DNA from: Bacteroidales bacterium
GTDB lineage: Bacteria; Bacteroidota; Bacteroidia; Bacteroidales; UBA6680
Direction of reading: 5' to 3'
DNA: 64,000 nt
Assembly (NCBI GenBank): GCA_025210735.1
Contig: JAOARD010000009.1
Span: 124,001 to 188,000, forward strand
This document shows, in pieces, positions 16,573 through 27,158 of the stretch; the stretch's first letter is position 1, and each line of letters starts with the position of its first letter. The translations under genes and the position numbers were made by a program. The notes beneath the pieces were generated by a model. That model saw only the letters and a list, made by a program, of their open reading frames with translations. It was not told where the DNA came from and did no database searches.

Positions 16573-18293
16573 ATATATTAGATTTAAGCGAACAAGAGAT
16601 ATTGAGAAGGGAGTCTCTTCAGGGGTTGAGAAAGCTCGGTATAGAACCGTATCCGGCAGATTTATTTCCGGTTAACTGTACAACAGAAGAGATAAAAGAG
16701 AAATTTAATCCTGAAGAGAATAATTATCAGGAGGTTTGTCTTGCAGGTCGTATTATGTCTAGAAGAGTTATGGGTAAAGCATCGTTTGCTGAGCTTCAGG
16801 ATTCTGAAGGTAGAGTACAGATATATATAAACAGAGATGAGCTTTGTCCTGATGAGGATAAAACATTATATAATACTGTTTTTAAACGTCTTCTTGATAT
16901 TGGTGATATAATTGGCATTAAAGGATATGCTTTTGTAACACAGGTTGGCGAAAAATCTATTATGGTTAAAGAACTTACTGTACTTAGTAAGGGTATTAAG
17001 CCACTACCAATTGTAAAAGAGAAGGACGGAAAAGTATACGATGCTTTTTCTGATCCTGAGCAGAGATACCGTCAGCGTTATCTTGACCTAATAGTTAACC
17101 CTCAGGTTAAGGATGTGTTTGTTAAGCGTTCGCAGATAATTAATACAATGCGTAATATGTTTAATGAGCGCGGATACCTTGAGGTAGAGACTCCTATATT
17201 GCAGTCTATACCGGGAGGAGCTTCGGCACGTCCATTTGTTACACACCATAATGCTCTTAATATACCTCTGTATTTACGTATTGCAAATGAGCTATATCTA
17301 AAGAGACTTATTGTTGGTGGATTTGACGGTGTTTACGAGTTTGCAAAAGATTTCAGAAACGAAGGAATGGACAGAACCCATAACCCTGAGTTTACTGTAA
17401 TGGAGATTTATGTGGCTTATAAGGACTACAACTGGATGATGGATTTTACTGAAGAGATGATTGAGAAGGTTGCAATTGCTCTTCATGGAACAACTGAGGT
17501 TCAGGTTGGAGATAAAATGATTGACTTTAAGCGTCCATACAAAAGAGTTACTATGTACGACTCAATTAAAGAGTTTACAGGTATTGATATCTCAGAAATG
17601 GATGAAGCTCAACTGCGCGATACATGTAAACAACTTGGTATTGAGGTTGACGAATCGATGGGTAAAGGAAAACTTATTGATGAGATTTTTGGTGAAAAGT
17701 GTGAGGGTAACTACATTCAACCAACATTTATTACCGATTATCCTATTGAGATGTCGCCATTGTGTAAAAAGCACAGAAACAATGATCAGCTTACAGAGCG
17801 CTTTGAGTTAATGGTTAACGGAAAAGAGATTTGTAATGCATATTCAGAGTTAAATGATCCTATTGATCAGATGGAGAGATTCCAGGAGCAGATGCGTTTA
17901 TCAGAAAAGGGTGACGATGAAGCCATGTTTATTGATCAGGATTTTGTTAAATCTCTTGAGTATGCAATGCCTCCAACATCAGGTATGGGTATTGGTATTG
18001 ATCGTCTGGCAATGTTGATGACAAACCAGCCATCTATACAAGATGTATTATTCTTCCCTCAGATGAGACCGGAGAAAAAAGAGGAGAGAGATTCAGAGCA
18101 GAAGTTTGTAGAGTTTGGTGTTCCAGAAGAGTGGGTTGCAATTATACAGAAAGCCGGTTTTACAACTATAGAGTTGCTTAAAGAGGCAAATCCAAATAAA
18201 CTACATCAGACAATATGCGGATTAAATAAGAAGCATAAACTGGGATTAAAAAACCCTGTGCCGGATGATGTAAAGAGTTGGGTTGCGGAATAA
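16569..18293 (+). CDS. lysS: Lysyl-tRNA synthetase (class II)
   Basis: The enzyme charges tRNA-Lys. It has the N-terminal OB anticodon-binding domain ([20 protein letters not shown], about residues 58-77), then the class II core: motif 1 around [20 protein letters not shown], motif 2 [15 protein letters not shown] and motif 3 [20 protein letters not shown]. After the synthetase core, an extra C-terminal segment of about 65 residues (after FFPQMRP) includes an HhH-like [20 protein letters not shown], as in Bacteroides LysS. Length 574 aa is normal for the group. The start codon is embedded in the end of repeat copy 2. Confidence 0.97.
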   Translation: MNILDLSEQEILRRESLQGLRKLGIEPYPADLFPVNCTTEEIKEKFNPEENNYQEVCLAGRIMSRRVMGKASFAELQDSEGRVQIYINRDELCPDEDKTLYNTVFKRLLDIGDIIGIKGYAFVTQVGEKSIMVKELTVLSKGIKPLPIVKEKDGKVYDAFSDPEQRYRQRYLDLIVNPQVKDVFVKRSQIINTMRNMFNERGYLEVETPILQSIPGGASARPFVTHHNALNIPLYLRIANELYLKRLIVGGFDGVYEFAKDFRNEGMDRTHNPEFTVMEIYVAYKDYNWMMDFTEEMIEKVAIALHGTTEVQVGDKMIDFKRPYKRVTMYDSIKEFTGIDISEMDEAQLRDTCKQLGIEVDESMGKGKLIDEIFGEKCEGNYIQPTFITDYPIEMSPLCKKHRNNDQLTERFELMVNGKEICNAYSELNDPIDQMERFQEQMRLSEKGDDEAMFIDQDFVKSLEYAMPPTSGMGIGIDRLAMLMTNQPSIQDVLFFPQMRPEKKEERDSEQKFVEFGVPEEWVAIIQKAGFTTIELLKEANPNKLHQTICGLNKKHKLGLKNPVPDDVKSWVAE

Positions 18294-18306
18294 GATATTA
18301 ATCAAG

Positions 18307-18340
18307 GAGTTGGGTGAGTTGTTATCCAACTCTTTTTTTT
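18307..18340 (+). terminator. Intrinsic terminator after lysS
   Basis: GAGTTGG and CCAACTC form the stem, followed by eight T residues, 14 bp after the lysS stop. Confidence 0.88.
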
Positions 18341-18401
18341 GTGTTATGATTATAGGGTGTGGCTTTGCTTTACTTTATAATGGTTATAAAAACAATTTGT
18401 A

Positions 18402-18409
18402 TATTTTTG
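18402..18409 (+). promoter_or_regulatory. Possible -7 element of gpsA
   Basis: TATTTTTG fits TAnnTTTG and lies about 100 bp before the gpsA start, after the lysS terminator. No convincing -33 element was found. Confidence 0.4.
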
Positions 18410-18511
18410 TTACTTGGCTTAATTGTAAAGCAAGTTTGTGATAGAAGTTCTGTTTTACGTTATGTCAGATTGTGGGATGCATGCTATTTTATTAAAGATA
18501 TATAACTATAA

Positions 18512-19507
18512 ATGATAAACGAAGAGTACAGATACGGTGTAATTGGAGGAGGAAGTTGGGCTACAGCAATAGTTAAAATGCTTATAGATAATGTAAGTGA
18601 AGTTAACTGGTATATGAGATCAGAATCGGCTGTTGAGCATATTAAGCAGTATGGACACAATCCTTCGTATCTTAGCTCGGTTACATTTAGCAGAAAAAAA
18701 CTGAATCTGTTTACAGATATAAATGGAATAATTGAAAAATCAGATATTCTTATATTCTCTATACCTGCGGCGTTTCTGCAAAATGCAATGAGTTACGCTA
18801 AAGGATTTGAAGGAAAACATATTGTTTCGGCAATTAAAGGAATTATTCCCGGAGAAGATATGATTATTGCAGATTATTTTGATAAGAGATGGGGTGTTGG
18901 AACAGATAAATTTGCTGTTATCTCAGGACCATGTCATGCAGAAGAGGTTGCTTTAGAGAGATTGTCATATCTTACAATAGCATCGCAGAATAATAATCTT
19001 GCAAGTGAGGTTGCCGGAAAACTGTCAAACCATTTTTTAAGAACATCTGTTTCAGATGATATATATGGTACGGAGTATTCTGCTGTACTTAAAAATATTT
19101 ATGCATTGGCATCTGGTATTTGCCACGGATTGGGATTTGGTGATAATTTTCAGGCAGTGCTTATTTCAAATGCAATTCAGGAGATAAAACTGTTTCTTAA
19201 TAAGGTTCATCCAATAAACCGCGATATAAAAGCATCTGCTTATCTGGGCGATCTTTTAGTTACTGCATACTCGCAATTTAGCCGTAACCGCACATTTGGT
19301 AACATGATAGGTAAAGGTTATTCTGTGAAATCGGCTCAACTTGAGATGAATATGGTAGCAGAGGGCTATTATGCTACAAAGTCGATAAAGAGTATTGTTG
19401 ATAAAAGTGGTGCATATATGCCAATTTATAATGCAGTTTATAATATATTGTACAATAAAATGTCTCCAATGTCTGAAATTAAGATATTGTTAGACTCATT
19501 GAGTTAA
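18512..19507 (+). CDS. gpsA: Glycerol-3-phosphate dehydrogenase [NAD(P)+]
   Basis: GpsA reduces dihydroxyacetone phosphate to sn-glycerol-3-phosphate for phospholipid synthesis. The N-terminal Rossmann motif is GVIGGGSWATAIVKML (about residues 9-24), the substrate-binding segment is VISGPCHAEEV, and the catalytic Lys lies in the C-terminal helical domain at SAVLKNIYALASGICHGLGF; SRNRTFG further on is also characteristic. At 331 residues it has normal length. It precedes pgi by 43 bp and probably shares its transcript; plsC, which uses its product, lies a little downstream. Confidence 0.96.
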   Translation: MINEEYRYGVIGGGSWATAIVKMLIDNVSEVNWYMRSESAVEHIKQYGHNPSYLSSVTFSRKKLNLFTDINGIIEKSDILIFSIPAAFLQNAMSYAKGFEGKHIVSAIKGIIPGEDMIIADYFDKRWGVGTDKFAVISGPCHAEEVALERLSYLTIASQNNNLASEVAGKLSNHFLRTSVSDDIYGTEYSAVLKNIYALASGICHGLGFGDNFQAVLISNAIQEIKLFLNKVHPINRDIKASAYLGDLLVTAYSQFSRNRTFGNMIGKGYSVKSAQLEMNMVAEGYYATKSIKSIVDKSGAYMPIYNAVYNILYNKMSPMSEIKILLDSLS

Positions 19508-19550
19508 TGTAAAGACTCTGTTTTAAACCTAAAGATTGAACTGTTTTAAT

Positions 19551-20831
19551 ATGAATGGTCAGATAACAGTAAAAGCTTGTAATGAAATTTATTCTTCTGA
19601 GAAGGTATCTGTAGATTATCGTGATAGAGCAGAAAGTGCTTTACTTGATGTTGTTAACAGGAGTGGCAAAGGCAATGAGTGGCTTGGATGGATGGATGTC
19701 CCATCTGGCTTTGATAGTGACAGTTACAACGAACTTGAACGTGTTGCGAAAAGATTGGGTGTATTGGATGCCGTAGTTATTGTAGGAATTGGAGGTAGCT
19801 ATCTTGGAACAAGAGCTTTGGTTACGCTACTTTCTGACGGTGTTGATAGAGATGCGCCTGAGATAATGTACGCGGGTTATCACCTGTCCGGAAGGGCTTT
19901 TGATAAGATGAAGAGAAAGCTTGAAGGCAAGGACTTTGGTGTGATTGTTATATCAAAATCGGGTACTACAATTGAACCGGCAATATCATACAGACTATTA
20001 AACAGTTTAATGGCAGAGAGATTTAATGATAGTGAAATAGCTCTGCGAACAGTTTATATAACAGATCCTGAGGATGGAGCTTTGCGTAAGATGTCTACCG
20101 AAAAAGGTATCGATTGTTTTGATATTCCAAAATCTGTTGGAGGACGCTATTCTGTTCTTACACCTGTTGGAATGTTACCGGCATTAATTGCAGGAATAGA
20201 TATAAAGGAGATAATACGAGGTGCTGCTGATGTTTATAATTCAGTTAAAAACAGAGGAGAGGCATTTAATAATATTACAGAGTATGTTGCTGCACGCAAC
20301 GCTATGTATGATGAAGGTAAGAAAATAGAGATTTTCGGATCGTTTGATGCGGACTTCTCATATATGCTGAAATGGTGGCAACAACTATTTGGTGAGAGCG
20401 AAGGAAAAGAGGGGAAAGGACTGTTTCCGGTTTCGGCTGACTTTACAACAGACCTGCACTCTATAGGACAATTTATTCAACAAGGAGATAAATCGTTTTT
20501 TGAAACCATGCTTGTTGTTGATAATCCTGAAAACTGTGTAACAATACCTCCTGATGAATCAGACTACGACAAACTAAATTATCTAGCAGGTAATGACATA
20601 GAGTTTGTTAATCGTCAGGCTCTGGAGGGAACATGTAAAGCGCATGTAGATGGAGGAGTTTCACTTATTCGTATAGAGATTAATGGTGTAAAAGAATATT
20701 CTATCGGACAATTCGTTATGTTTATGCAGTTTGCTTGTGCAGCAAGCGGATATATGTTAGGTGTTAATCCTTTTGATCAACCTGGTGTTGAGGATTATAA
20801 ACGGAACATGAAGCATTTGCTGAATTGTTAA
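19551..20831 (+). CDS. pgi: Glucose-6-phosphate isomerase
   Basis: The enzyme interconverts glucose-6-phosphate and fructose-6-phosphate. Visible signatures are VGIGGSYLGTRAL, VISKSGTTIEPA (sugar-phosphate loop), VGGRYSVLTPVGMLP and SIGQFIQQGDKSFFETML. I start at the ATG at 19551 (MNGQITVKA); upstream in-frame codons include only a TTG at 19536. The 426 residues match the short bacterial type. The 3' end overlaps a convergent small membrane-protein gene by 68 bp. Confidence 0.96.
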   Translation: MNGQITVKACNEIYSSEKVSVDYRDRAESALLDVVNRSGKGNEWLGWMDVPSGFDSDSYNELERVAKRLGVLDAVVIVGIGGSYLGTRALVTLLSDGVDRDAPEIMYAGYHLSGRAFDKMKRKLEGKDFGVIVISKSGTTIEPAISYRLLNSLMAERFNDSEIALRTVYITDPEDGALRKMSTEKGIDCFDIPKSVGGRYSVLTPVGMLPALIAGIDIKEIIRGAADVYNSVKNRGEAFNNITEYVAARNAMYDEGKKIEIFGSFDADFSYMLKWWQQLFGESEGKEGKGLFPVSADFTTDLHSIGQFIQQGDKSFFETMLVVDNPENCVTIPPDESDYDKLNYLAGNDIEFVNRQALEGTCKAHVDGGVSLIRIEINGVKEYSIGQFVMFMQFACAASGYMLGVNPFDQPGVEDYKRNMKHLLNC

Positions 20832-21075
20832 AGAATCTATTCTTAAGAAAAACACCAAATCTCTGCCCCGTAAAAAAGAACACTATTGTGAAGATGTATG
20901 AATACCAGATTGTATCAACATTTATTAATCTTCTGAATAGGATAATGAATATTACGGGAGTGTGGATATAGATAAACCATAAAAGCGAGAATTTTTTTAC
21001 ACCGGCTCTGAGCATTCCGAAAGGGATATTTATTGTAAATGTAAAAAGAGACAAAATAGATATAAGTAAAAACAT
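20764..21075 (-). CDS. Small conserved membrane protein, 103 aa
   Basis: The protein has three hydrophobic segments: ILSLFTFTINIPFGMLR, LLWFIYIHTPVIFIILF and WYSYIFTIVFFFTGQRFG. The pattern INIPFGMLRAGVKKFSLLWF near the N-terminus matches a small Bacteroidota membrane family that I recall without a known function (IPFGYWR...KKFSxxWFLxIHxPVP). The C-terminal 24 residues are encoded antisense to the pgi 3' end. The gene is divergent from plsC. No activity can be proposed. Confidence 0.7.
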   Translation of the reverse strand: MFLLISILSLFTFTINIPFGMLRAGVKKFSLLWFIYIHTPVIFIILFRRLINVDTIWYSYIFTIVFFFTGQRFGVFLKNRFFNNSANASCSVYNPQHQVDQKD

Positions 21076-21129
21076 GTTGTTGTTAATTTTTGAAGGATAA
21101 CATATAGAGGAATTAAAAGTTCATTAATA

Positions 21130-21894
21130 ATGCGAAAGATAATATTGACCATATTTACGGTAATAATGTATTCGCTGATGATATTAAGTTCATTAGCGTT
21201 TTTTCCGTTGGTATGCATTGTTTGGCTGTTTACAGCGTGGTGGGACAGAAGACTTAAGTATGTGGCACTTGGTTCTGCATTCTGGGCTTCGTTTTTAGTG
21301 TGGATAAATCCACTGTGGAGAGCTAAAATAATTGACAGACATAAATATAAAAGAAACAGACAAAGTATTCTGATTTCAAATCACCAATCAATGATTGATG
21401 TGTTGTTTATATTTTTGTTATTCCCGATAGGACGATGGGTTTCTAAGATAGAGAATTTTAAAATGCCATTGATAGGTTGGAATATGTATGTTAACAAAGC
21501 AATTCCGGTTTTACGTGGCGATAAAAAGAGTGTACTGCATATGTTTAAACTTGTTGGAAAAGCTATTGATGATGGTACATCTATAATTATATATCCTGAA
21601 GGAACCAGAACCAGAAACGGACGACTTAGAAATTTTAAAACCGGTGCGTTTGATATGGCTCTGCAATTTAAGCAGGGAATTCAACCTGTTGTTCAGGATG
21701 GAGCATGGCGGGCACTTCCTAAAAAGGGGTTTGTTATGCAGGGCAGACATAAAATTTATGTTAAAGTACTGGACTATATACCTTACGAAGATATTAAAGA
21801 TATGACTGGTGAGCAGATTGCTGATAAGGTTCATAAGGTAATGGAAGATGGAATGAGAAGCTTGAATAAAAATTATGATAATCTTCCGGTGTAG
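21130..21894 (+). CDS. plsC: 1-acyl-sn-glycerol-3-phosphate acyltransferase
   Basis: PlsC acylates lysophosphatidic acid to phosphatidic acid at the inner membrane. An N-terminal membrane segment (IILTIFTVIMYSLMILSSLAF) is followed by the acyltransferase blocks: NHQSMIDV (H-x4-D, about residue 88-95), the middle block around VNKAIPVLRGDKKS, and YPEGTRTRNGRL (about 157). Length 254 aa is typical. It is transcribed rightward between the small membrane protein and parE. Confidence 0.94.
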   Translation: MRKIILTIFTVIMYSLMILSSLAFFPLVCIVWLFTAWWDRRLKYVALGSAFWASFLVWINPLWRAKIIDRHKYKRNRQSILISNHQSMIDVLFIFLLFPIGRWVSKIENFKMPLIGWNMYVNKAIPVLRGDKKSVLHMFKLVGKAIDDGTSIIIYPEGTRTRNGRLRNFKTGAFDMALQFKQGIQPVVQDGAWRALPKKGFVMQGRHKIYVKVLDYIPYEDIKDMTGEQIADKVHKVMEDGMRSLNKNYDNLPV

Positions 21895-21967
21895 TCTTTT
21901 TTTAATTAATAATATTATTGATTATTAAATTATTAACAATGTTGTGGATGTGATTTGTTAATAACTG

Positions 21968-22007
21968 GATTGGCTTGATATTAATGGTTTTAATATATTT
22001 GCCAATC
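21968..22007 (+). promoter_or_regulatory. Promoter of parE-parC inside a nested palindrome
   Basis: TTG at 21970-21972 and TATATTTG at 21994-22001, 21 bp apart, form a good Bacteroidetes promoter. The same bases are organised as two nested inverted repeats: GATTGGC (21968-21974) with GCCAATC (22001-22007), and ATATTAA (21978-21984) with TTAATAT (21990-21996). The symmetry suggests operator binding over the promoter. Confidence 0.6.
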
Positions 22008-22056
22008 ACATTATGTGAAATAGGTTAATTTTATTCAAATATCAGAGAGAAAGTAT

Positions 22057-23904
22057 ATGAGTGCACAGTATTCAGAAGATAGTATAAAAACTCTCGATTG
22101 GAAAGAGCATATCAGGAGAAGACCAGGTATGTATATTGGTAAATTGGGCGATGGATCATCTGCCGACGATGGAATATACATATTGCTAAAAGAGGTCTTT
22201 GATAACTCCATTGATGAGTATATGATGGGGTATGGTAAGCAGATTGATGTTTCCATTTCAGAAGGTAGAGTTGTTGTTAGAGATTATGGACGAGGAATTC
22301 CTTTGGGAAAACTTGTTGATGTCGTCTCCAAAATGAATACAGGTGCAAAATACGATTCTAAGGCATTTAAGAAATCTGTAGGACTTAACGGAGTTGGTAT
22401 AAAGGCTGTAAATGCTTTATCAACACATTTTGAGATACAAGCTTTCAGAGATGGTCAGACAAAAAGAGTAACCTTTACAAGAGGAGAAAAAGTTGAGGAG
22501 TTTGACTTGCAGGAGACAACAGATAAGAATGGTACTCTTGTAACATTTATTCCTGATAATACAATATTCGAAAAATATCATTACGAGGATGATTATATTG
22601 AGACTATGCTTCGGAACTATACGTATCTGAATGCAGGTCTTACAATTACATATAATGGCAATAAATACATCTCTAAGAATGGTCTGTTAGATCTGCTTAC
22701 AGAGAACATGAGTCAGGAGGGACTGTATCCTATTGCACATTTAAAAGATGAAGATATTGAGATAGCATTTACACATGGTACTCAGTATGGAGAAGATTAT
22801 TACAGCTTTGTTAACGGACAGCATACAACACAGGGAGGTACACACCTTGCAGCTTTCAGAGAGGCTATTGTGAAAACTGTACGTGAATTTTACGGAAAAG
22901 ATTACGATCCGTCAGATATACGTACTTCAATAGTTGCAGCTGTTAGTGTTAAGGTTGAAGAGCCTGTATTTGAATCACAGACAAAAACAAAACTCGGATC
23001 AAAGGATATTGGTCCGGGAGGTCCTTCGGTACGTAACTTTGTAATAGATTTTGTTAAGAAAACTGTTGACAACTATCTGCATAAAAATACCGAGGTTGCT
23101 GCAATTCTGTTGAAAAAGATACAGGAGAACGAGAAGGAGCGTAAAGCGATATCAGGTATACAGAAGATTGCAAAAGAGAGAGCCAAGAAAGCAAATCTTC
23201 ATAACAGAAAACTAAGAGATTGTAGAGTCCATTTTAACTCAAACAAAGATGACAGAATGGATACAACAATATTTATTACCGAGGGAGATTCTGCATCAGG
23301 ATCAATTACAAAATCACGTAATGTAAATACTCAGGCGGTATTTAGTCTTAAAGGAAAACCTCTGAATACATTTGGTTTAACTAAGAAGATTGTTTATGAA
23401 AATGAGGAATTCAACCTGCTTCAGGCAGCATTGAACATTGAGGACGGACTTGAGAATCTTCGTTATAATAATGTTGTTATCGCAACCGATGCCGATGTTG
23501 ATGGAATGCATATAAGGTTGCTACTTATAACGTTCTTCTTACAGTTTTTCCCTGACCTTGTAAGACATGGACACCTTTACATACTGGAAACACCTTTGTT
23601 CAGGGTACGAAATAAACAGAAGACATTCTACTGTTATACTGACGAGGAGAGAGAAGAGGCTATGCAAGCCTGTGGTGTTAACCCTGAAATAACCCGATTT
23701 AAGGGACTTGGTGAGATATCGCCTGATGAGTTTAAAAACTTTATAGGTAAAGATATAAGACTAAATCCGGTACGACTTAAGAAAGAGGATATGATAAAGG
23801 ATATTCTGGAATTCTACATGGGGAAGAATACTCCTGACAGACAGAATTTTATTATAGATAACCTTAGAGTTGAAGCCGATATTGAAGAAGAAATAAACTG
23901 TTAA
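22057..23904 (+). CDS. parE: DNA topoisomerase IV subunit B (ParE)
   Basis: This is the ATPase subunit of a type IIA topoisomerase. The GHKL ATPase domain includes [27 protein letters not shown] and [15 protein letters not shown]; the TOPRIM region has EGDSASGSI (about 408) and [10 protein letters not shown], followed by the C-terminal [13 protein letters not shown]. At 615 residues it is shorter than usual GyrB, and a ParC-like gene follows at 19 bp, which supports topoisomerase IV instead of gyrase. It acts on the chromosome, chiefly in decatenation. Confidence 0.92.
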   Translation: MSAQYSEDSIKTLDWKEHIRRRPGMYIGKLGDGSSADDGIYILLKEVFDNSIDEYMMGYGKQIDVSISEGRVVVRDYGRGIPLGKLVDVVSKMNTGAKYDSKAFKKSVGLNGVGIKAVNALSTHFEIQAFRDGQTKRVTFTRGEKVEEFDLQETTDKNGTLVTFIPDNTIFEKYHYEDDYIETMLRNYTYLNAGLTITYNGNKYISKNGLLDLLTENMSQEGLYPIAHLKDEDIEIAFTHGTQYGEDYYSFVNGQHTTQGGTHLAAFREAIVKTVREFYGKDYDPSDIRTSIVAAVSVKVEEPVFESQTKTKLGSKDIGPGGPSVRNFVIDFVKKTVDNYLHKNTEVAAILLKKIQENEKERKAISGIQKIAKERAKKANLHNRKLRDCRVHFNSNKDDRMDTTIFITEGDSASGSITKSRNVNTQAVFSLKGKPLNTFGLTKKIVYENEEFNLLQAALNIEDGLENLRYNNVVIATDADVDGMHIRLLLITFFLQFFPDLVRHGHLYILETPLFRVRNKQKTFYCYTDEEREEAMQACGVNPEITRFKGLGEISPDEFKNFIGKDIRLNPVRLKKEDMIKDILEFYMGKNTPDRQNFIIDNLRVEADIEEEINC

Positions 23905-23923
23905 AACCCTTTGTCTGATAATT

Positions 23924-26566
23924 ATGAGTCAGCTTTTAGATGAAAATAGTAACCCGGAGAGAGAAGAGAATGAGATTGTGAATGCTGAAGAGCATAGCGC
24001 TGATGACGGGGCAACAGTCTCAAAACTGAAACGATTAGGAGGAATGTATGAAGATTGGTTTCTTGACTATGCTTCATATGTAATATTAGAGAGGGCAGTG
24101 CCCCATATAAACGACGGTCTTAAACCTGTACAGCGCCGTATACTTCATGCTATGAAACGCATGGACGATGGTAGATACAACAAGGTTGCCAATGTTATTG
24201 GTTATACTATGCAGTATCACCCACATGGTGATGCATCAATTGGCGATGCACTTGTTCAGCTTGGACAAAAGGATCTGTTAGTAGATACTCAGGGAAACTG
24301 GGGAAATATACTTACGGGTGATAGCTCAGCTGCACCCCGTTATATTGAGGCAAGATTATCGAAACTGGCACTTGATATTGTGTTTAACCCAAAAACAACT
24401 GAGTGGAGATCGTCATATGATGGACGTAATAAAGAGCCAATCACATTACCTGTTAAGTTTCCGCTTCTGCTTGCACAAGGGGTTGAAGGTATTGCTGTAG
24501 GACTAGCGTCAAAAATATTACCTCATAATTTTAACGAACTTATTGATGCATCAGTAGCCTATCTTAAAGGAGAGCAGTTTGAGATACATCCTGATTTTCC
24601 AACAGGAGGAATGGCCGATGTATCCAGATATAATGATGGATTGCGAGGTGGAGCAGTAAAGGTACGTGCAAAACTTACCAAGGTTGATAATAAGACATTA
24701 TCTATAACACAATTACCATACGGTAAAAACACAACATCTCTTATAGAGTCTATCCTTAAAGCAAATGATAAGGGTAAGATTAAGATTAAAAAAATTGACG
24801 ATAATACTGCTGCCGATGTAGAGATTCTTGTACACTTGGGAGCTGGTGTATCGCCTGATAAAACAATTGATGCTCTGTATGCATTTACAGATTGCGAAGT
24901 GTCAATATCGCCAAACTGCTGTATTATAGAAGATGAGAAACCAAGGTTTATTGGTGTTTCAGAGATATTGAGGCATAATACAGATCAGACAAAAGCATTG
25001 CTTACTCTTGAGCTTGAGATTCGTTTAAGAGAGCTTGAAGATGCATGGCATAAATCTTCACTTGAGCGTATATTCATTGAGAACAGAATATACAGAAACA
25101 TGGAAGATAGCCCTACAATGGAGCATACCATTAAGGTTATTGACGAAGGTCTTGAGCCGTTTAAATCATTTCTGAGAAGAGAGGTAGTTCAGGAAGATAT
25201 AGAGCGCCTTACAGAGATACGAATGAAGCGTATTACTGCTCACGATGCTAAAAAAGCTGATGAGTATATTAAATCGCTTGAAGAAGAGATGACTGTTGTA
25301 AAAGGTCATTTGGCAAAGATTGTACAATTTACAATTGATTACTATAAAGAGATACAGAGAAAGTACGGAAAGAAATATCCTCGTAAAACAGAGTTGAGAA
25401 GTTTTGAAACTATTGAGGCATCAAAAGTTGTTGTTGCCAATCAGAAACTTTATATGAACAGGGAAGAGGGATTTATCGGGACTGCACTTAAGAAAGACGA
25501 ATTTGTTTGTGACTGTTCTGATATTGATGATATAATAGTGTTCAGAAACGATGGATCGTACCAGATATTTAAGGTGACAAATAAAACTTTTGTTGGTAAG
25601 GATATTCTGCACGCAGCTGTATTTAAGAAAAACGATAAACGTACAATATATAATCTCGTATATCGCGATGGTAAGAATGGTATTATATATATGAAACGAT
25701 GTGCCATTACAGGACTTGTAAGGGATAAGGAATATACTATAACGCAAGGTAAGCCTGATTCTAAGATTATGTATTTTAGCTCTAACCCTAATGGTGAGGC
25801 AGAGTTACTTAAAGTTTATTTGAGACCAAAACCACGTCTTAAGAAGACTGTGTTAACACTTGATTTTAGTGAGTTGGCAGTAAAAGGAAAAGCATCAATG
25901 GGAAATATACTTACCCGTAATGCAATTCACAGAATAATACTTAAAGACAAAGGTGTATCAACGCTTGGTGGCAGAAAAGTGTGGTTTGATGAAACTGTTA
26001 TGCGACTAAATGTTGATGGTAGAGGTAAATTCCTTGGAGAATTTCAGGGTGATGATAAGATATTGATTACCACAAAAGATGGTAAATATCGTCTGTCTAA
26101 TTTTGATTTATCAAATCACTTTGAGGATAATATAGATACATTTATCAAATTTGATGAGGGAAAGGGTTATGCTGCAATATTCTTTGATGCTGATCAGAAC
26201 TATTATTATCTGAAACGATTTACATTTGATAAACAGTCAAAATTGACAAGCTTTATTGGAGACAACTCTAAATCCAGATTGTTTAAACTGTTTGAAGATG
26301 CAGGATCGCAGGTGATAATTAAGTTTGGAGGAGAGAATGAAGGGCGTGAGAATGAACTTGTTGTTGTAGAGTCGTTTATTGGTGTAAAAAGTCTTAAGGC
26401 AAGAGGTAAGCGCTTGACTACTTTTGAAATAAAAGATTTTGAGATTGTAGAGCCAATTATAACAGAATCTTCAGACGAATCTAATAGCGATGATGCTGAT
26501 ATAGCAGACACCGAGATTGAATTTGAAGAGGAGAACAGCGATAAGCAGATGTCGTTAGAACTATAA
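23924..26566 (+). CDS. parC: DNA topoisomerase IV subunit A (ParC)
   Basis: This is the DNA-cleaving subunit partner of ParE (880 aa). The quinolone-resistance region YHPHGDASIGDALVQLG lies near residue 105, and the active-site Tyr is in APRYIEARL (about 140). VQRRILHAM is characteristic of the winged-helix domain. The C-terminal beta-pinwheel follows, with an acidic tail (SDESNSDDADIADTEIEFEE). I do not see a GyrA-box (QRRGGKG), which agrees with a ParC assignment. An N-terminal acidic extension of about 35 residues precedes the core. The gene ends 4 bp before aroK. Confidence 0.92.
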   Translation: MSQLLDENSNPEREENEIVNAEEHSADDGATVSKLKRLGGMYEDWFLDYASYVILERAVPHINDGLKPVQRRILHAMKRMDDGRYNKVANVIGYTMQYHPHGDASIGDALVQLGQKDLLVDTQGNWGNILTGDSSAAPRYIEARLSKLALDIVFNPKTTEWRSSYDGRNKEPITLPVKFPLLLAQGVEGIAVGLASKILPHNFNELIDASVAYLKGEQFEIHPDFPTGGMADVSRYNDGLRGGAVKVRAKLTKVDNKTLSITQLPYGKNTTSLIESILKANDKGKIKIKKIDDNTAADVEILVHLGAGVSPDKTIDALYAFTDCEVSISPNCCIIEDEKPRFIGVSEILRHNTDQTKALLTLELEIRLRELEDAWHKSSLERIFIENRIYRNMEDSPTMEHTIKVIDEGLEPFKSFLRREVVQEDIERLTEIRMKRITAHDAKKADEYIKSLEEEMTVVKGHLAKIVQFTIDYYKEIQRKYGKKYPRKTELRSFETIEASKVVVANQKLYMNREEGFIGTALKKDEFVCDCSDIDDIIVFRNDGSYQIFKVTNKTFVGKDILHAAVFKKNDKRTIYNLVYRDGKNGIIYMKRCAITGLVRDKEYTITQGKPDSKIMYFSSNPNGEAELLKVYLRPKPRLKKTVLTLDFSELAVKGKASMGNILTRNAIHRIILKDKGVSTLGGRKVWFDETVMRLNVDGRGKFLGEFQGDDKILITTKDGKYRLSNFDLSNHFEDNIDTFIKFDEGKGYAAIFFDADQNYYYLKRFTFDKQSKLTSFIGDNSKSRLFKLFEDAGSQVIIKFGGENEGRENELVVVESFIGVKSLKARGKRLTTFEIKDFEIVEPIITESSDESNSDDADIADTEIEFEEENSDKQMSLEL

Positions 26567-26570
26567 ATAA

Positions 26571-27074
26571 ATGAGAATCTTTCTGATTGGTTTTATGGGA
26601 AGTGGAAAAACCACTCTTGGTAAACAGATAGCTGGTCTGATGAACTATAAATTTATAGATGTAGACCACTATATTGTTGACCATCATGGTGAATCTGTTT
26701 CTGATATTTTTGCCAACAGAGGAGAGGATTTCTTCAGAAGACTTGAGCAGTCTGCACTGAAAGAGATAATAAAAGAGGACAATATTATTGTATCTACAGG
26801 TGGAGGAACACCATGTTTCTTTAATAATATGGAGATAATGAACAATAACGGACTCACAATTTATCTTAAGCTTGCTGATGAGGTTATTGTTAATAGGCTT
26901 GTATACTCAAAAAAGGGAAGACCACTATTGGCTAATCTTAATAAAGAAGAGTTAGAGGAGTATGTTGATAAGCTTATGGAGAAACGTTGCGGGTTCTATA
27001 ACCGGGCTAAAATAGCAATTGAAGGAGTAAGTATTCGTCCGGAAGATATAGTAAGAATAATAGAAAATATTTAA
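26571..27074 (+). CDS. aroK: Shikimate kinase
   Basis: AroK phosphorylates shikimate in aromatic amino acid synthesis. The P-loop is GFMGSGKTTLG (residues 6-16), the shikimate-binding DVD lies in FIDVDHYIVDHHG, the Arg of FFRRLEQSAL contacts shikimate, STGGGTPC is the Walker-B-like GGG motif, and KGRPLLAN forms the LID Arg loop. Its 167 residues are standard. The gene follows parC with 4 bp between and ends at a bidirectional terminator. Confidence 0.95.
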   Translation: MRIFLIGFMGSGKTTLGKQIAGLMNYKFIDVDHYIVDHHGESVSDIFANRGEDFFRRLEQSALKEIIKEDNIIVSTGGGTPCFFNNMEIMNNNGLTIYLKLADEVIVNRLVYSKKGRPLLANLNKEELEEYVDKLMEKRCGFYNRAKIAIEGVSIRPEDIVRIIENI

Positions 27075-27084
27075 AATACTTTAT

Positions 27085-27124
27085 AAAAACCCTCTCAACA
27101 AATTATTTGCAGAGAGGGTTTTTG
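27085..27124. terminator. Bidirectional intrinsic terminator
   Basis: AAAAACCCTCTC and GAGAGGGTTTTT form a perfect 12-bp stem with A and T flanks between the converging aroK gene and the 27159 gene. Confidence 0.9.
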
Positions 27125-27158
27125 TATTATAACTATCAGATAATATTGTTGTTTAGTA

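Noticed and set aside
22057..26566. Gyrase (gyrB-gyrA) instead of topoisomerase IV
   Set aside because: The short B subunit, the adjacent A gene and the lack of a visible GyrA box favour ParE-ParC, although the families are close.
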